Assembly (NCBI GenBank): GCA_903858635.1
Contig: CAIOJO010000442.1
Span: forward strand, 1 to 64,000
Direction: 5' to 3'
DNA length: 64,000 nt
DNA from: an uncultured Telmatospirillum sp.
GTDB taxonomy: Bacteria; Pseudomonadota; Alphaproteobacteria; Rhodospirillales; Magnetospirillaceae
The notes below the pieces were generated by a model. It did no database searches. It was not told the origin of the DNA and saw only the letters and a list, made by a program, of their open reading frames with translations. The position numbers and the translations under genes are program-made. Shown piece by piece: positions 1 to 9,382 of the stretch. How positions within the stretch are numbered: the stretch's first letter is position 1; each line of letters begins with the position of its first letter.

Positions 1-83
1 CAACCCTGCGAGCCGCCCTGCTGGCCCATCAGGCCAAGCATTCCATCAACCCCGATCTTGAACAGCACGCCAAGGCCGCGTAG
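1..83 (+). CDS. C-terminal fragment of an unidentified protein (cut by window edge)
   Basis: The first bases form an open frame (codons from base 3) of 26 codons ending with TAG at 81-83, so this may be the tail of a gene starting left of the window. The peptide ends in HSINPDLEQHAKAA. I do not recognise it. It points head-on at the ketosynthase-like gene and would overlap its last 38 bases, which is unusual and suggests that one of the two is not intact or not real. Confidence 0.3.
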   Translation, partial: TLRAALLAHQAKHSINPDLEQHAKAA

Positions 84-561
84 CCTGTTCAGACCGTGAC
101 GCCTGCCGAGCGAATTTCAACACGGCTCGGGACAATCCCACCGGTTCGGCCGGCTTCTCGACCAGGCAGGACAGGGCCTCCAGGAGGCCGAAACCAAAGC
201 TTTCCCTGCCGGCGGCAATCGTCGTGTGGCCGTGCCGGTTGCCTCGGGCGATGGACAGCAGCCCGGCCAGGGCGTGGTGCACCGACAACGTGAAGTCGGC
301 CGGCGAAATTTCTTCGCCCTTGGCAAGGGCGTCGAGGATCGACAGAGTGCGACCGAACTCGCCGTGGCGAGACGCGAAGATCAGCCGAGCCGCCGCCGAG
401 TCGGGCAGGCTCCAGGCGGCACGCAGGGCCTGCTGGCCGAGCCCGCCGATGCGCCGACGCAACAGCAGGGGCAGGGATTCCGCGGCGGCAGGTTCGATTT
501 GGCCGGGAAGCCACGCGGCCCAAGCCCGGAGACGGAAATGAAGCGAGGCCATGGCGGTCAA
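46..561 (-). CDS. Beta-ketoacyl synthase-like chain length factor, probably 3'-truncated
   Basis: 171 residues related to the 'ketoacyl-synt_2' family, the non-condensing ketosynthase partner found in aryl polyene and similar type II fatty-acid/polyketide clusters. The middle of the protein carries the family's typical stretch: LRRRIGGLG, FASRHGEFGRTL, then SPADFTLSVHHALAGLLSIARG and FGFGLLEAL at about residues 33-130. After 'KPAEPV' near residue 141, where the family usually continues with a VVYDE-like strand and 60-80 more residues, the reading changes to an unrelated 30-residue tail. The gene therefore looks cut at its 3' end. Possible starts are the ATG at 561 or at 549. The phosphopantetheinyl transferase next door supports a former acyl-carrier-protein pathway. 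Family fairly sure, function in this strain doubtful. Confidence 0.6.
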   Translation of the reverse strand: MTAMASLHFRLRAWAAWLPGQIEPAAAESLPLLLRRRIGGLGQQALRAAWSLPDSAAARLIFASRHGEFGRTLSILDALAKGEEISPADFTLSVHHALAGLLSIARGNRHGHTTIAAGRESFGFGLLEALSCLVEKPAEPVGLSRAVLKFARQASRSEQATRPWRAVQDRG

Positions 562-768
562 TCGGCCGTGTGGTGTCGCTGCCGGTCGCCCAGGTCCTGC
601 AGTGTCCGGGCGAGGCCGAAGGCGAGGACGGCCGCCCCCCGCGTTTTTCGAATTACCGCAAGCATGATTCCCCTTTAGAGCTTGCGCCCCAGGCCGGTCA
701 GCAGAGGCCTCCCCAGGCCTCGCCTTTGGCGAAACCGTAAGCTAGCATATCGATAGGAGGCTGTGGAG

Positions 769-1416
769 ATGATCGTTTCACTCGCAATGCTTGCGACGGG
801 AACGGCGACGGCTTCGGCGGTGGCTGCCCGCTGGGCGACGGAAGAAGACCATGCCGGCGCCGCGCCGCGGCGGCGGGGCGAGGTCTCGCTGCTGGCCCGC
901 GCCGTTTTGCGGGCGCTGCTGGCCGAGGTCACCGGTCGCGCCGATTGGTCGGTCCGCATCGACGCCCGGGGAAAGCCCTGGCTTGCCGACGGCCCGGCGG
1001 TATCGCTATCGCATAGCGGTGGGATGGTCGCCGTCGCAGTGGCCGAGAGCGGCGAACTCGGCATCGATATCGAACGCCATCGCCACCGCGACCTTGCCGC
1101 CCTGGCGGCCGCTGCCTTTGGCCCGCGAGAACAGGCGGCGGTGGCGGCCGGCGGTACCGCTGCCTTCTTCCGCATCTGGACCCTGCGCGAAGCTTTGGCC
1201 AAGGCCACCGGGGCCGGACTGGCCGAGGCGGCCGACGGGCTCGACCAAGTGGCGGACGGGCTGGCCGAAGGGTGCTGGCAGGCGGGACCATGGTGTCTCG
1301 CCCATCTCCGTCCCACGGCCGACTACAGTCTCGCCGTGGCCCTTCGCGCCCCCACGGCCCGGTCCTGGGGCCTGCGCCGGGTGGATATCTCGGCGCCGGC
1401 TGACCAAGGCCTCTGA
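769..1416 (+). CDS. 4'-phosphopantetheinyl transferase
   Basis: Transfers the phosphopantetheine arm of coenzyme A onto an acyl or peptidyl carrier protein. About 215 residues, as usual for the Sfp/AcpT-like group. Family signatures are visible: SLSHSGG at residues 79-85, the metal-binding GIDIE at 98-102 and WTLREALAKATG at 137-148 (the W-x-x-K/R-E-A...K-x-x-G motif). I chose ATG 769 because AGGAGG at 755-760 lies eight bases upstream; the GTG at 763 is only two bases from it. The gene is flanked by the ketosynthase-like remnant and a lipoprotein and converges on the latter with a two-base gap. It could serve that lost pathway or another carrier protein of the cell; the sequence does not say which. 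Confidence 0.85.
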   Translation: MIVSLAMLATGTATASAVAARWATEEDHAGAAPRRRGEVSLLARAVLRALLAEVTGRADWSVRIDARGKPWLADGPAVSLSHSGGMVAVAVAESGELGIDIERHRHRDLAALAAAAFGPREQAAVAAGGTAAFFRIWTLREALAKATGAGLAEAADGLDQVADGLAEGCWQAGPWCLAHLRPTADYSLAVALRAPTARSWGLRRVDISAPADQGL

Positions 1417-1418
1417 CG

Positions 1419-1811
1419 TCAGCGTACCGTCATCGGCGCATTGGCCAGACGGGTGTCGATGTCGTGTTCAAGATTGCGAATCCAGAAATTATAATGTTCG
1501 TGGATATTGCCATCGTTCGTTGCCTGCATGCCGCTGCTTGACTGATAGACGATGCGATAGGCCGTCGCGTCAAAATAAATGTCGATCACCGCCGAATATT
1601 TCGCCTGTTCCTGGCGCGCGATCAAATGGCCGGCTCCGGCGCGGTCAAACTTCCAGCCACGCAATTGTCCGGCCTCGACAATGAGCATCTCGATCTGCTC
1701 GAACGAAAGTTTCTGCGCCTGCGGCGGCACCGGATCGCTCACGTTGTAGATCGGCTTGTGGCCGCAGCCGGCAAGAAAGACGGCAAGCAGAACTATGGTA
1801 AATCTCTTCAT
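1419..1811 (-). CDS. Small outer-membrane-type lipoprotein of unknown function
   Basis: 130 residues. The N-terminus MKRFTIVLLAVFLAGC is a clear lipoprotein signal (lipobox LAGC, modified Cys16), followed by a polar region without further membrane segments. The C-terminal part contains 'IHEHYNFWIRNLEHDI', an H-x-x-YN-x-WI-x-x-L pattern that I associate with small proteobacterial lipoproteins of unknown role. AGGAG stands 7-8 bases ahead of the ATG on the minus strand. The gene converges with the phosphopantetheinyl transferase. No function can be assigned; envelope localisation is an inference from the lipobox. Confidence 0.7.
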   Translation of the reverse strand: MKRFTIVLLAVFLAGCGHKPIYNVSDPVPPQAQKLSFEQIEMLIVEAGQLRGWKFDRAGAGHLIARQEQAKYSAVIDIYFDATAYRIVYQSSSGMQATNDGNIHEHYNFWIRNLEHDIDTRLANAPMTVR

Positions 1812-2117
1812 CGATAAATCTCCTGGCCATATCGACGAATGGTAGCGGGATGCGACAATTATTCAATCTCGGCGGATTCGACGGCAGGCGGCACCACGCT
1901 CGAACTGCGCGCCGCCGAAGACGACACCATTCGCGACCTGGTCGAACCCGCGCCGCGAATTCATCCAGACCATTGCCCTGAAGGGCACCAATCACGACGT
2001 GTGACCTGGGAACGACCTCGCACCGTAACCGTCTCTTGAACTGCGTCGCAGCGGCGACAATCTGACGCGGCGAGGAGCCTTGCCGCATCTTCGGCGGAAC
2101 TGAACGGGAGCGCCATT
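1812..2117. other. Intergenic region without a recognised gene
   Basis: About 300 bases between the lipoprotein start and the Crp/Fnr regulator. Short open frames occur on both strands but none has a convincing ribosome site or a recognisable product. I see no Fnr-type box here, so autoregulation of the regulator through the nosR-type site is not indicated. It should hold the divergent promoters of the two flanking genes; no clear -35/-10 pair could be picked out. Confidence 0.5.
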
Positions 2118-2876
2118 GTGGCCGAACCGTGGACTGGCCGCGCAAGCTGCCCTACGAACGAGTTGCCGGAGCGCTACGCCGAGGACTTTGCCATTCTCGC
2201 CGGGACGCCATTGTTCTCGGCCTTGCCCATGTCGGCCCTGCGCGACATTACGGCAGAGGCGTCGCTGATCCGCTACCGGCCGGGCGACTCATTGTTTCAT
2301 CAGGGCGAAGAGGCGCGCGTCCTGCACGTCATCCTCGAAGGTGAAGTCTGCATGTCGAGCACCTTCAGCGCCGGCGAGGAAACGGTGGTGGACTTTCTCG
2401 GCCGCGGCGACGTGTTCATCGCGGCTGCCGTGCTCACCGGCAAGCCCTACCTGATGAGCGCCCGGGCGCTGACCTCCGCCAGAGTCATCCAGTTGCCAAG
2501 CGAGCGCCTGCGCCACGACCTTCGAGACAAGCCCGACTTGGCAATGGCCATGCTCGCCGTGCTGTCCGAACATTTCCGGAAGCTGGTGTGCGAGGTCAAG
2601 GACCAGAAGCTCAGATCGGCAAGCCAGCGCCTGGCCAAATATCTGCTGACCCTTGCGGAACCCCGGCAAGGGGCGGCCCGCCTGCGATTGCCCCACAGCA
2701 AGAGCATCATCGCCGCCCGCATCGGCATTCGCCTGGAGACGCTGTCGCGGGTGTTTGCGGCACTGTCGAAATGCGGCGTCAGCATCGACGGCCAAGTGGT
2801 GGGAGTGGCCGACATCGGCACCCTGGCAGCCCTTTGTGACCCTGATGAGGACGGCTCGCTCGACGACCGGGGCTAG
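2118..2876 (+). CDS. Crp/Fnr-family transcriptional regulator of the nos operon
   Basis: 252 residues: a cyclic-nucleotide-binding-type beta-barrel (about 27-145), a dimer helix (about 145-180) and a C-terminal helix-turn-helix. The recognition helix reads LETLSRVFAAL, with Glu207, Ser210 and Arg211 in the places that contact TTGA half-sites in Fnr and Dnr. The N-terminus has a single cysteine, so no Fnr-type [4Fe-4S] cluster is expected. That makes it Dnr/NnrR-like (NO-responsive with haem, by family knowledge) rather than a true Fnr. It lies directly upstream of nosR, whose promoter has a matching TTGAC-N4-GTCAA box at 2941-2954. The start is GTG with only a weak ribosome site (GGGAGCG); a later start is possible. 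Confidence 0.85.
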   Translation: MAEPWTGRASCPTNELPERYAEDFAILAGTPLFSALPMSALRDITAEASLIRYRPGDSLFHQGEEARVLHVILEGEVCMSSTFSAGEETVVDFLGRGDVFIAAAVLTGKPYLMSARALTSARVIQLPSERLRHDLRDKPDLAMAMLAVLSEHFRKLVCEVKDQKLRSASQRLAKYLLTLAEPRQGAARLRLPHSKSIIAARIGIRLETLSRVFAALSKCGVSIDGQVVGVADIGTLAALCDPDEDGSLDDRG

Positions 2877-2940
2877 CCCAAGGACAGATCGTGGCAAACG
2901 GGGGCCCGGCCGGCTCCGGATTGGAAACCGACCGGCGGAT

Positions 2941-2982
2941 TTGACATTGGTCAAGTCGGCGCGCGGCCGAAGTGACTAGAGT
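2941..2982 (+). promoter_or_regulatory. Fnr/Dnr-type box and -10 element of the nosR promoter
   Basis: TTGACATTGGTCAA at 2941-2954 is a perfect inverted repeat of TTGAC around four bases, the classic Fnr/Dnr/NnrR site. TAGAGT at 2977-2982 follows after 22 bases and fits a -10 hexamer, which places the box centre about 41 bases before the expected start site, as in class II Fnr-activated promoters. The likely regulator is encoded just upstream. A near copy of this arrangement precedes the copper operon at 12827-12869. Confidence 0.8.
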
Positions 2983-3024
2983 CGCCCGACGATCCTTGGG
3001 CAGACATCGAGCCGCTCGGCACAT

Positions 3025-5238
3025 ATGGCCTTCCATCGACCATCTTCCGTCTCCATGCTGGTGCGCCTGATGCTGCGGCTGATCGCGGTGGCCGCGTTCT
3101 TCGCTGCCGGGAGCGCCAAGGCGGACGTCAGCCATCTGTCCGATTTCCTTGACAAGACACCACTGCAGGAAATCGTTCCCGGGGCTGAACGCCTTGGGCC
3201 TGTCGATGGCAACCCGCCAGCCGCCCCCGCCTACCGGGGCGACAAGCTCGTCGGCTATGTTTTCCTGAACGCCGATGTGGTGAACTCCATCGGCTATTCG
3301 GGGCGGCCGATCGACGTCGTGGTCGGCATCGACACCACCGGCACGATCACCGGCGCCAAGCTGGTGCAGCACCACGAGCCGATCGTGCTGATCGGCATTC
3401 CCGAACAGAAGATCCGCGGCTACATCGATGGATTTGTCGGAAGCAACCCGGCCAGCGGCACCTTTCCGTCCGGCAAGAAGGGGCCCGACATCATAAGCGG
3501 CGCTACCGTCACCGTGATGGTGCTGGGCGACACCATCAGCAAATCGGCGATCCATATCGCCCGCTCGCGTAGCCTGGGCCCATTTGCCGGGCAGGCCGGA
3601 CAGGCCGCCGCGGCGCCGCGGCGTTCGATCGATTCGGGCCGGCAGGGCCGCGAGAGTTGGCAGCAGTTGCTGGCCGACGGCTCGGTGGCGCGGCTTCATC
3701 TTTCGGTCGCCGCCGTCAACAGGGCGTTTGCCCAGTCGGGCGATCCGCGGGCCGCCGAACGTCCGGAGCCCGGCCCGGACGACGATACGTTCATCGATCT
3801 CTACGTCGCCCTGGCCAGCGCCCCGGTGATCGGCCGTTCGTTGCTTGGCGACCGCGGCTACGACTACCTGCGCCAGCATCTGACCTCGGGGCAACAGGCC
3901 ATCGCGGTGATGGGCCTGGGGCGCTATTCGTTTCGCGGCTCCGGCTATGTCCGGGGCGGCATCTTTGATCGCATTCAGATCGTGCAAGAGGCGAACACCG
4001 TCCGCTTCCGCGACCGCAACTACGAGCGGCTGGGCACGGTGGCGGCCGAGGGGGCGCCGGCTTTTCCCGAAATAGGCTTGTTCACACTTCCCGAGAACAG
4101 CGACTTCGAACCCGGCGCCGCGTGGCGGTTGACCCTGCTGGTGCAGCGGGCCGTCGGGCCGCTGGACAAGGCGTTCCTCACGTTCGACCTGCCTTACTCC
4201 CTGCCCGACCAGGACCTTGCCGCCGCTGCGCCGGCCGCGACGGCCCAGCCGACCGTCGCAGAGTCTGCCGCCGCCGCGGCGGCGGCGGGCGAAACGCCGC
4301 TGTGGACGCGGGTCTGGAAGCAGCGCCGGATCGACATCGCCGTTCTCGGCAGTTCGCTGGTCGTGCTCACCCTCATCTTCTTCTTCCAGGACTGGCTGGT
4401 TCGCCGGCGGCGCCTGGCCTATTGGGTGCGCACCGGCTTTCTGCTGTTCACCCTGTTCTGGATCGGATGGTATGCCAACGCCCAGATCTCGGTGGTCAAC
4501 ATACTGGCGGTATCCAATGCCCTGGTGACCGGATTTCGCTGGGAATATTTCCTGATCGACCCGCCGATTTTCATCCTGTGGTGCGCCACGGCCGCGGCCC
4601 TGCTGTTCTGGGGGCGCGGCGCCTATTGCGGCTGGTTGTGCCCGTTCGGCGCCTTGCAGGAATTTGCCAACCGCATCGCCAAGCGGCTGCGCATTCCGCA
4701 ACTGAACATCCCCTGGGCGGTGCACGAGCGGCTTTGGCCGTTCAAATACATCATCTTCCTCGGCCTGTTCGCCTATTCGCTCTATTCCCTGGCGGACGCC
4801 GAGCGACTGTCCGAGATCGAGCCGTTCAAGACGGCGATCATCCTCAAATTCGTGCGGGCCTGGCCTTTCGTCCTCTACGCGCTGGCGTTGCTCGGCGCAT
4901 CGCTGTTCGTCGAGCGCGTGTTCTGCCGCTATCTGTGCCCGCTGGGCGCGGCGCTGGCCATTCCGGCCCGCATCCGGATGTTCGACTGGCTGAAACGCTA
5001 CAAGGAATGCGGCAGTCCCTGCCAGCGCTGCGCCAATGAATGCCCGGTGCAGTCGATCCATCCCGACGGACGGATCAACCCCAATGAGTGCATCTCCTGC
5101 ATGCATTGCCAGGAACTCTACTGGGATGACCATCTGTGCCCGGTGATGATCCAACGGCGGATCAAGAGGGAACGCCTTGCCACCATGTCGGCGCCTCCGC
5201 GCCCGGTTTTGCCCGTCAAACCCCAAGGAGAAGCGTGA
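3025..5238 (+). CDS. nosR: Nitrous oxide reductase regulatory/electron-transfer protein NosR
   Basis: 737-residue membrane flavo-iron-sulfur protein that feeds electrons to NosZ and is needed for nos expression. It has an N-terminal signal segment (to about residue 33), then a periplasmic FMN-binding domain with the flavinylation motif SGAT at 158-161 (Thr161 as covalent FMN site). Several membrane helices follow at roughly 435-625. The polyferredoxin part has CGWLCP (Cys535/539) and CRYLCP (Cys634/638), and the C-terminal ferredoxin cysteines are 662, 666, 669, 673, 689, 692, 695 and 704. The start at ATG 3025 is not backed by a good ribosome site; ATG 3055 would also leave a signal peptide. 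The stop TGA shares a base with the nosZ ATG, so translation is probably coupled. Confidence 0.96.
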   Translation: MAFHRPSSVSMLVRLMLRLIAVAAFFAAGSAKADVSHLSDFLDKTPLQEIVPGAERLGPVDGNPPAAPAYRGDKLVGYVFLNADVVNSIGYSGRPIDVVVGIDTTGTITGAKLVQHHEPIVLIGIPEQKIRGYIDGFVGSNPASGTFPSGKKGPDIISGATVTVMVLGDTISKSAIHIARSRSLGPFAGQAGQAAAAPRRSIDSGRQGRESWQQLLADGSVARLHLSVAAVNRAFAQSGDPRAAERPEPGPDDDTFIDLYVALASAPVIGRSLLGDRGYDYLRQHLTSGQQAIAVMGLGRYSFRGSGYVRGGIFDRIQIVQEANTVRFRDRNYERLGTVAAEGAPAFPEIGLFTLPENSDFEPGAAWRLTLLVQRAVGPLDKAFLTFDLPYSLPDQDLAAAAPAATAQPTVAESAAAAAAAGETPLWTRVWKQRRIDIAVLGSSLVVLTLIFFFQDWLVRRRRLAYWVRTGFLLFTLFWIGWYANAQISVVNILAVSNALVTGFRWEYFLIDPPIFILWCATAAALLFWGRGAYCGWLCPFGALQEFANRIAKRLRIPQLNIPWAVHERLWPFKYIIFLGLFAYSLYSLADAERLSEIEPFKTAIILKFVRAWPFVLYALALLGASLFVERVFCRYLCPLGAALAIPARIRMFDWLKRYKECGSPCQRCANECPVQSIHPDGRINPNECISCMHCQELYWDDHLCPVMIQRRIKRERLATMSAPPRPVLPVKPQGEA

Positions 5239-7193
5239 TGACCGAGCACCCTAAAAGCGAAGGCCCGGAAGACGGCGAGGAGCAGGACAAGAAGCTATCG
5301 CGGCGCGCCGCCATGAAGCTGGCGGCCGGGGCCGGACTGGGCGCGGCGGCGGTAGGGATTGCAACCTTGGGCGCTCCCGCTGCAGCCCAGCAGCCTCAAG
5401 CGGCAAGCGGCACCGGCAACGCCAAGCTGGGCGAGGTGGCACCCGGCCAGCTCGACGATTACTACGTCTTCTCCTCCAGCGGACAGACGGGCGAGGTGCG
5501 GGTGTTCGGCATGCCGTCGATGCGCGAGTTGGTCCGCATTCCAGTGTTCAATCGCTGCAGCGCCACCGGCTGGGGACTGACCAACGAGAGCCTCAAGATC
5601 CTGACCCAGGACTTGCTGCCGGAAACCAAGGCGTTTTTGAAGAAGCGCGGCCTGGTGACATACCAGAATGGCGACGCCCACCATCCGCACGTGTCCTTCA
5701 CCAACGGCACCTATGACGGCCGCTATATCTTCATCAACGACAAGGCCAATACCCGCCTCGCCCGTATCCGCACCGACGTGATGAAATGCGACAGGATCAT
5801 CGAAATCCCCAACGCCCACGACGTCCATGGTATGCGGCCGCAAAAGTTCCCACGCACCGGCTATCTTTTCTGCAATGGCGAGCACGAGGCACCCATTCCC
5901 AATGACGGCCGCGACCTCGACAACCCCAAGGCCTACCGTGCCATCTTTTCGGCGGTCGACGGCGACAGCATGAAGGTGGCCTGGCAGGTCATCGTCGACG
6001 GCAATCTCGACAACGTCGACTGCGACTATCAGGGCAAATATGCGTTCTCCACCTGTTACAACTCGGAAATGGGCATGACCGGCCCGGACATGATGTCGGC
6101 CGAGCGCGACTGGGTGACCATTTTCCACATCAAGCGCATCGAAGACGCCGTGAAGGCCGGCAAGGCGACCGTGATGAACGGCGTCCCGGTGCTCGACGGC
6201 CGCCATGGCTCGCCTTATACCCGCTATGTGCCGATCGCCAACAATCCGCACGGCATCAACACCGCCCCCGACGGCATCCATGTGGCCATCAACGGAAAGC
6301 TGTCCCCCACCGTCTCGGTGATGGATGTCCGGCTGATCGACCCGCTGTTCGACAAGGACGCCGACCCGCGCAGCTGTATCGTCGCCGAGCCCGAGCTTGG
6401 CCTCGGGCCATTGCACACCTGTTACGACGGCAAGGGCAACGCTTTCACCACCCTGTTCATCGACAGCCAAGTGGTGATGTGGAACATCGACAAGGCGAAG
6501 CGGTCCTTCAAAGGCGAAAAGATCGATCCCATCGTCCAGAAGCTCGACGTGCACTACCAGCCGGGCCACAACCACAGTTCCATGGGCGAAACCAAGGAAG
6601 CGGACGGCAAATGGCTGATGAGCCTCAACAAATTTTCCAAGGACCGGTTCCTCAACGTGGGTCCGCTGAAGCCCAACAACGACCAACTGGTCTATATCGG
6701 CGACGGCAAGATGACCCTGGTTCATGACGGCGCGGCGTTCGCCGAACCGCACGACGTGACCATCGTCCGCGCCGACATCATCAAGCCGCGCAGCCTGTGG
6801 GACCGCGCCGACCCGATGTGGGAAGAGGCCCGCCAATGGGCCAAGAAGGACGGCATCGTCTTGGAAAACGATTGCAAGGTGATCCGCGATGGCAAGAAGG
6901 TCCGCGCCTACATGACCTCGCAGGCCCCGGTCTGGGGTCTCGACAAGATCGAGGTGAAGCAAGGCGACGAGGTCACCATCACCGTCACCAACATCGACGA
7001 CACCGAGAACGTCACGCACGGGCTCATCGTTTCCAACTATGGCATCTGCATGGAGATCAGCCCGCAGATGACCGCTTCGGTGACTTTCACCGCCGACCGA
7101 CCCGGCGTGCACTGGTACTATTGCACCTGGTTCTGCCACGCCCTGCACATGGAGATGCGGGGCCGCCTGCTGGTGGCGCCGACCAATGTCTGA
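5238..7193 (+). CDS. nosZ: Nitrous oxide reductase NosZ (clade I, Tat-exported)
   Basis: Reduces N2O to N2 in the periplasm, the last step of denitrification. 651 residues from the ATG that overlaps the nosR stop. The leader has the twin-arginine motif SRRAAMK followed by a hydrophobic stretch and an A-x-A site, which marks the clade I type. A seven-bladed propeller region follows with His-rich CuZ ligands, e.g. HPHVSF, NNPHGIN and GHNHSSMGE. The C-terminal cupredoxin domain holds the CuA site: His594, Cys629, Trp631, Cys633, His637 and Met640 ([12 protein letters not shown]). All catalytic metal ligands that I can recognise are in place, so the enzyme should be active. Product maturation depends on nosDFYL downstream. 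Confidence 0.98.
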   Translation: MTEHPKSEGPEDGEEQDKKLSRRAAMKLAAGAGLGAAAVGIATLGAPAAAQQPQAASGTGNAKLGEVAPGQLDDYYVFSSSGQTGEVRVFGMPSMRELVRIPVFNRCSATGWGLTNESLKILTQDLLPETKAFLKKRGLVTYQNGDAHHPHVSFTNGTYDGRYIFINDKANTRLARIRTDVMKCDRIIEIPNAHDVHGMRPQKFPRTGYLFCNGEHEAPIPNDGRDLDNPKAYRAIFSAVDGDSMKVAWQVIVDGNLDNVDCDYQGKYAFSTCYNSEMGMTGPDMMSAERDWVTIFHIKRIEDAVKAGKATVMNGVPVLDGRHGSPYTRYVPIANNPHGINTAPDGIHVAINGKLSPTVSVMDVRLIDPLFDKDADPRSCIVAEPELGLGPLHTCYDGKGNAFTTLFIDSQVVMWNIDKAKRSFKGEKIDPIVQKLDVHYQPGHNHSSMGETKEADGKWLMSLNKFSKDRFLNVGPLKPNNDQLVYIGDGKMTLVHDGAAFAEPHDVTIVRADIIKPRSLWDRADPMWEEARQWAKKDGIVLENDCKVIRDGKKVRAYMTSQAPVWGLDKIEVKQGDEVTITVTNIDDTENVTHGLIVSNYGICMEISPQMTASVTFTADRPGVHWYYCTWFCHALHMEMRGRLLVAPTNV

Positions 7194-7196
7194 GCG

Positions 7197-8465
7197 ATGC
7201 GCTGGGGCCGGTTGATCATCGGCGGAATGGCGGCGGCCTGTCTGGGCCGACCGCTGGCCGCGGCCGAGCTGGCGGTGTCGCCGGGCGGGGGAAAGCTCGC
7301 CCGCGCCGTCGCCGCCGCCCGGCCCGGCGATTCCCTGCGGCTCGCTCCGGGCCTCTATGACGGGCCGGTGGTGGTCGACAGGCCCTTGTCGATCGAAGGC
7401 CGGCCGGGCGTCGTCGTCGACGGCGGCGGCCACGGCACGGTGATCCGCATTACGGCGCGCGGCGTGGCAATCCGCGGGCTGACCGTGCGCAATTCGGGGA
7501 TCCGTCAGGAGGACATCGACAGCGGGATCTTTGCCGACAAGGGCGGCGACGACGCCGTGATCGAAGACAACCGGCTGGAGAACAATGAATTCGGCATCAG
7601 CCTGCGTGGCGCCGCCGGCGCCGTCGCCCGGCACAACGTCATCCTCGGCCGGCAGGACCTGCGGGTCAACGAACGGGGCGACGGTATCTCGGTGTGGAAC
7701 GCCACCGGCGCACGGGTCGAGGACAACGACGTTCGGTTCGGTCGCGACGGCATCCGCAGCACGTCGAGCCACGACAACGTCTTCTCGGGGAACCGCTTCC
7801 ACGAGTTGCGCTTCGCCGTCCATTACATGTGGACGGATGGCGGCACGGTCAGCGGCAATTTGTCGGAAGGCAACGAAGTCGGCTTCGCCATGATGTTCTC
7901 GCGCCATCTGACGATCGCCAACAATGTCTCGCGACGCGACCGTGACCATGGATTGCTGCTGAATTTCGTCAATGATGCGCGAATCGAAGGCAATGTTCTT
8001 TCGGATGGCGGCACCGAATGCGGCTTCATCTACAACGCGAACGACAATGTTCTGACGCGCAATTGGTTCGAGGGATGCCCGATCGGCATCCATTTCACCG
8101 CCGGCTCGGAACGCAATCGCTTCAGCGAAAACGCCTTCGTCAACAACCAGACCCAAGTGATGTATGTCGGCACGCGGTCTCTCGACTGGGCCACCGGCGG
8201 GCGCGGCAACTACTGGAGCGACAATCCGGCATTCGATCTGAACGGCGACGGCATCGCCGACATGCCTTATCGGCCCAACGATATCGTCGACCGCATCGTG
8301 TGGACGGTGCCCTTGGCCAAGGTTCTGCTCAACAGTCCGGCGTTGCAGGTGGTGCGCTGGGCTCAGGCCGAATTCCCGGCGGTCACGCCGGGCGGCATCA
8401 TCGATTCGGCACCCCTGATGCAGCCGCCGCCACGACCGGCCCTGGCTACGGAAACCGCGCCATGA
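7197..8465 (+). CDS. nosD: Copper-site assembly protein NosD
   Basis: 422 residues with an N-terminal signal peptide (cut near AAA-E, about residue 23). It then forms a right-handed parallel beta-helix of repeated N-rich turns (NRLENNEFGIS, NLSEGNEVGF and similar), the carbohydrate-binding/CASH fold of the NosD family. NosD works in the periplasm with the NosFY transporter in assembling the CuZ cluster of NosZ. The ATG lies three bases after the nosZ stop, and the stop overlaps the nosF ATG (ATGA at 8462-8465). Confidence 0.95.
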   Translation: MRWGRLIIGGMAAACLGRPLAAAELAVSPGGGKLARAVAAARPGDSLRLAPGLYDGPVVVDRPLSIEGRPGVVVDGGGHGTVIRITARGVAIRGLTVRNSGIRQEDIDSGIFADKGGDDAVIEDNRLENNEFGISLRGAAGAVARHNVILGRQDLRVNERGDGISVWNATGARVEDNDVRFGRDGIRSTSSHDNVFSGNRFHELRFAVHYMWTDGGTVSGNLSEGNEVGFAMMFSRHLTIANNVSRRDRDHGLLLNFVNDARIEGNVLSDGGTECGFIYNANDNVLTRNWFEGCPIGIHFTAGSERNRFSENAFVNNQTQVMYVGTRSLDWATGGRGNYWSDNPAFDLNGDGIADMPYRPNDIVDRIVWTVPLAKVLLNSPALQVVRWAQAEFPAVTPGGIIDSAPLMQPPPRPALATETAP

Positions 8466-9382
8466 ATGCGGTCGAGCTGTGCGGCGTCGGCAAACGATAC
8501 GGTCGCCAGTGGGCGGTTCGCGAGGTGACATTGTCCTTGCGCGCCGGCGAACGTCTCGCGCTGCTTGGCCATAATGGCGCCGGCAAGACGACGCTGATGA
8601 AGCTCATGCTCGGCTTGACTCGGGCCGACAGGGGGACCGTGGGCGTGCTGGGCGGTGCGCCGGGCGGCGCCGGTTCGCCGTCCCGCCAAGCCATAGGCTT
8701 CCTGCCTGAGAACGTGGCCTTCCACGACGCCATGACGGCCCGCGAAACCTTGCGCTTTTACGCCCGCCTCAAACGCCGTCCTGAAGCGGAATGTCTGGAA
8801 TTGCTCGATCGGGTCGGCCTCGCCGCGGCGGCCGACAACCGCATCGGCACGTTTTCCAAAGGAATGCGCCAGCGCCTCGGGCTGGCCCAGGCCCTGCTGG
8901 GCAATCCCCGACTGTTGCTGCTCGACGAACCGACCACCGGCCTCGACCCGGCCCTGCGACAAGCCTTCTATGAGATCATCGGCCAGCTCGCATCGAACGG
9001 CACGGCGGTGTTGCTGTCGTCGCATCTGTTGACCGAATTGGAGGAGCGGACCGATCGGATCGCCGTGATGTACCAGGGCCGGCTGGCGGCGGCCGGCACC
9101 CTGGATCAATTGCGCGTCGCCGCCGGGCTACCGGTGGAGATTCGCCTCCGCATCGCCGACGGTCGGCGGGTGGCGGTGGCGGACGCCTTGGCCTTGCATT
9201 CTCCGCGCTCGGTCGGGCTGCAGGAGCTGACGCTGAGTTGCCCTGTCGCCGATAAGATGACCGTCCTGAGGGCCGTTGCCGCCCTCGGTGACGATGTCCG
9301 CGACCTGGAGATGACCCTGCCCGGTCTCGACGCGATTTACGCCAGCTTCACCGGCGCACCCGCCACATTGGAAGCGGCATGA
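8462..9382 (+). CDS. nosF: ABC transporter ATP-binding protein NosF
   Basis: 306-residue ATPase of the NosFY exporter needed for NosZ copper-site maturation. It shows Walker A GHNGAGKTT (about 36-44), the signature sequence FSKGMRQRLG, Walker B LLLLDEPTTGLDP and the switch histidine in SSHLLTELEE. The true start is the ATG at 8462, which overlaps the nosD stop; the open frame extends upstream but that part overlaps nosD out of frame. The gene ends in a four-base overlap with nosY. Confidence 0.95.
   Translation: MNAVELCGVGKRYGRQWAVREVTLSLRAGERLALLGHNGAGKTTLMKLMLGLTRADRGTVGVLGGAPGGAGSPSRQAIGFLPENVAFHDAMTARETLRFYARLKRRPEAECLELLDRVGLAAAADNRIGTFSKGMRQRLGLAQALLGNPRLLLLDEPTTGLDPALRQAFYEIIGQLASNGTAVLLSSHLLTELEERTDRIAVMYQGRLAAAGTLDQLRVAAGLPVEIRLRIADGRRVAVADALALHSPRSVGLQELTLSCPVADKMTVLRAVAALGDDVRDLEMTLPGLDAIYASFTGAPATLEAA

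Noticed and set aside
2779-8531. Very long open frames on the minus strand opposite nosR, nosZ and nosD (815 and 1078 codons)
   Set aside because: High GC leaves few stop codons; the translations are rich in His, Asp, Gly and Arg without domains, while the plus strand carries clear nos genes.
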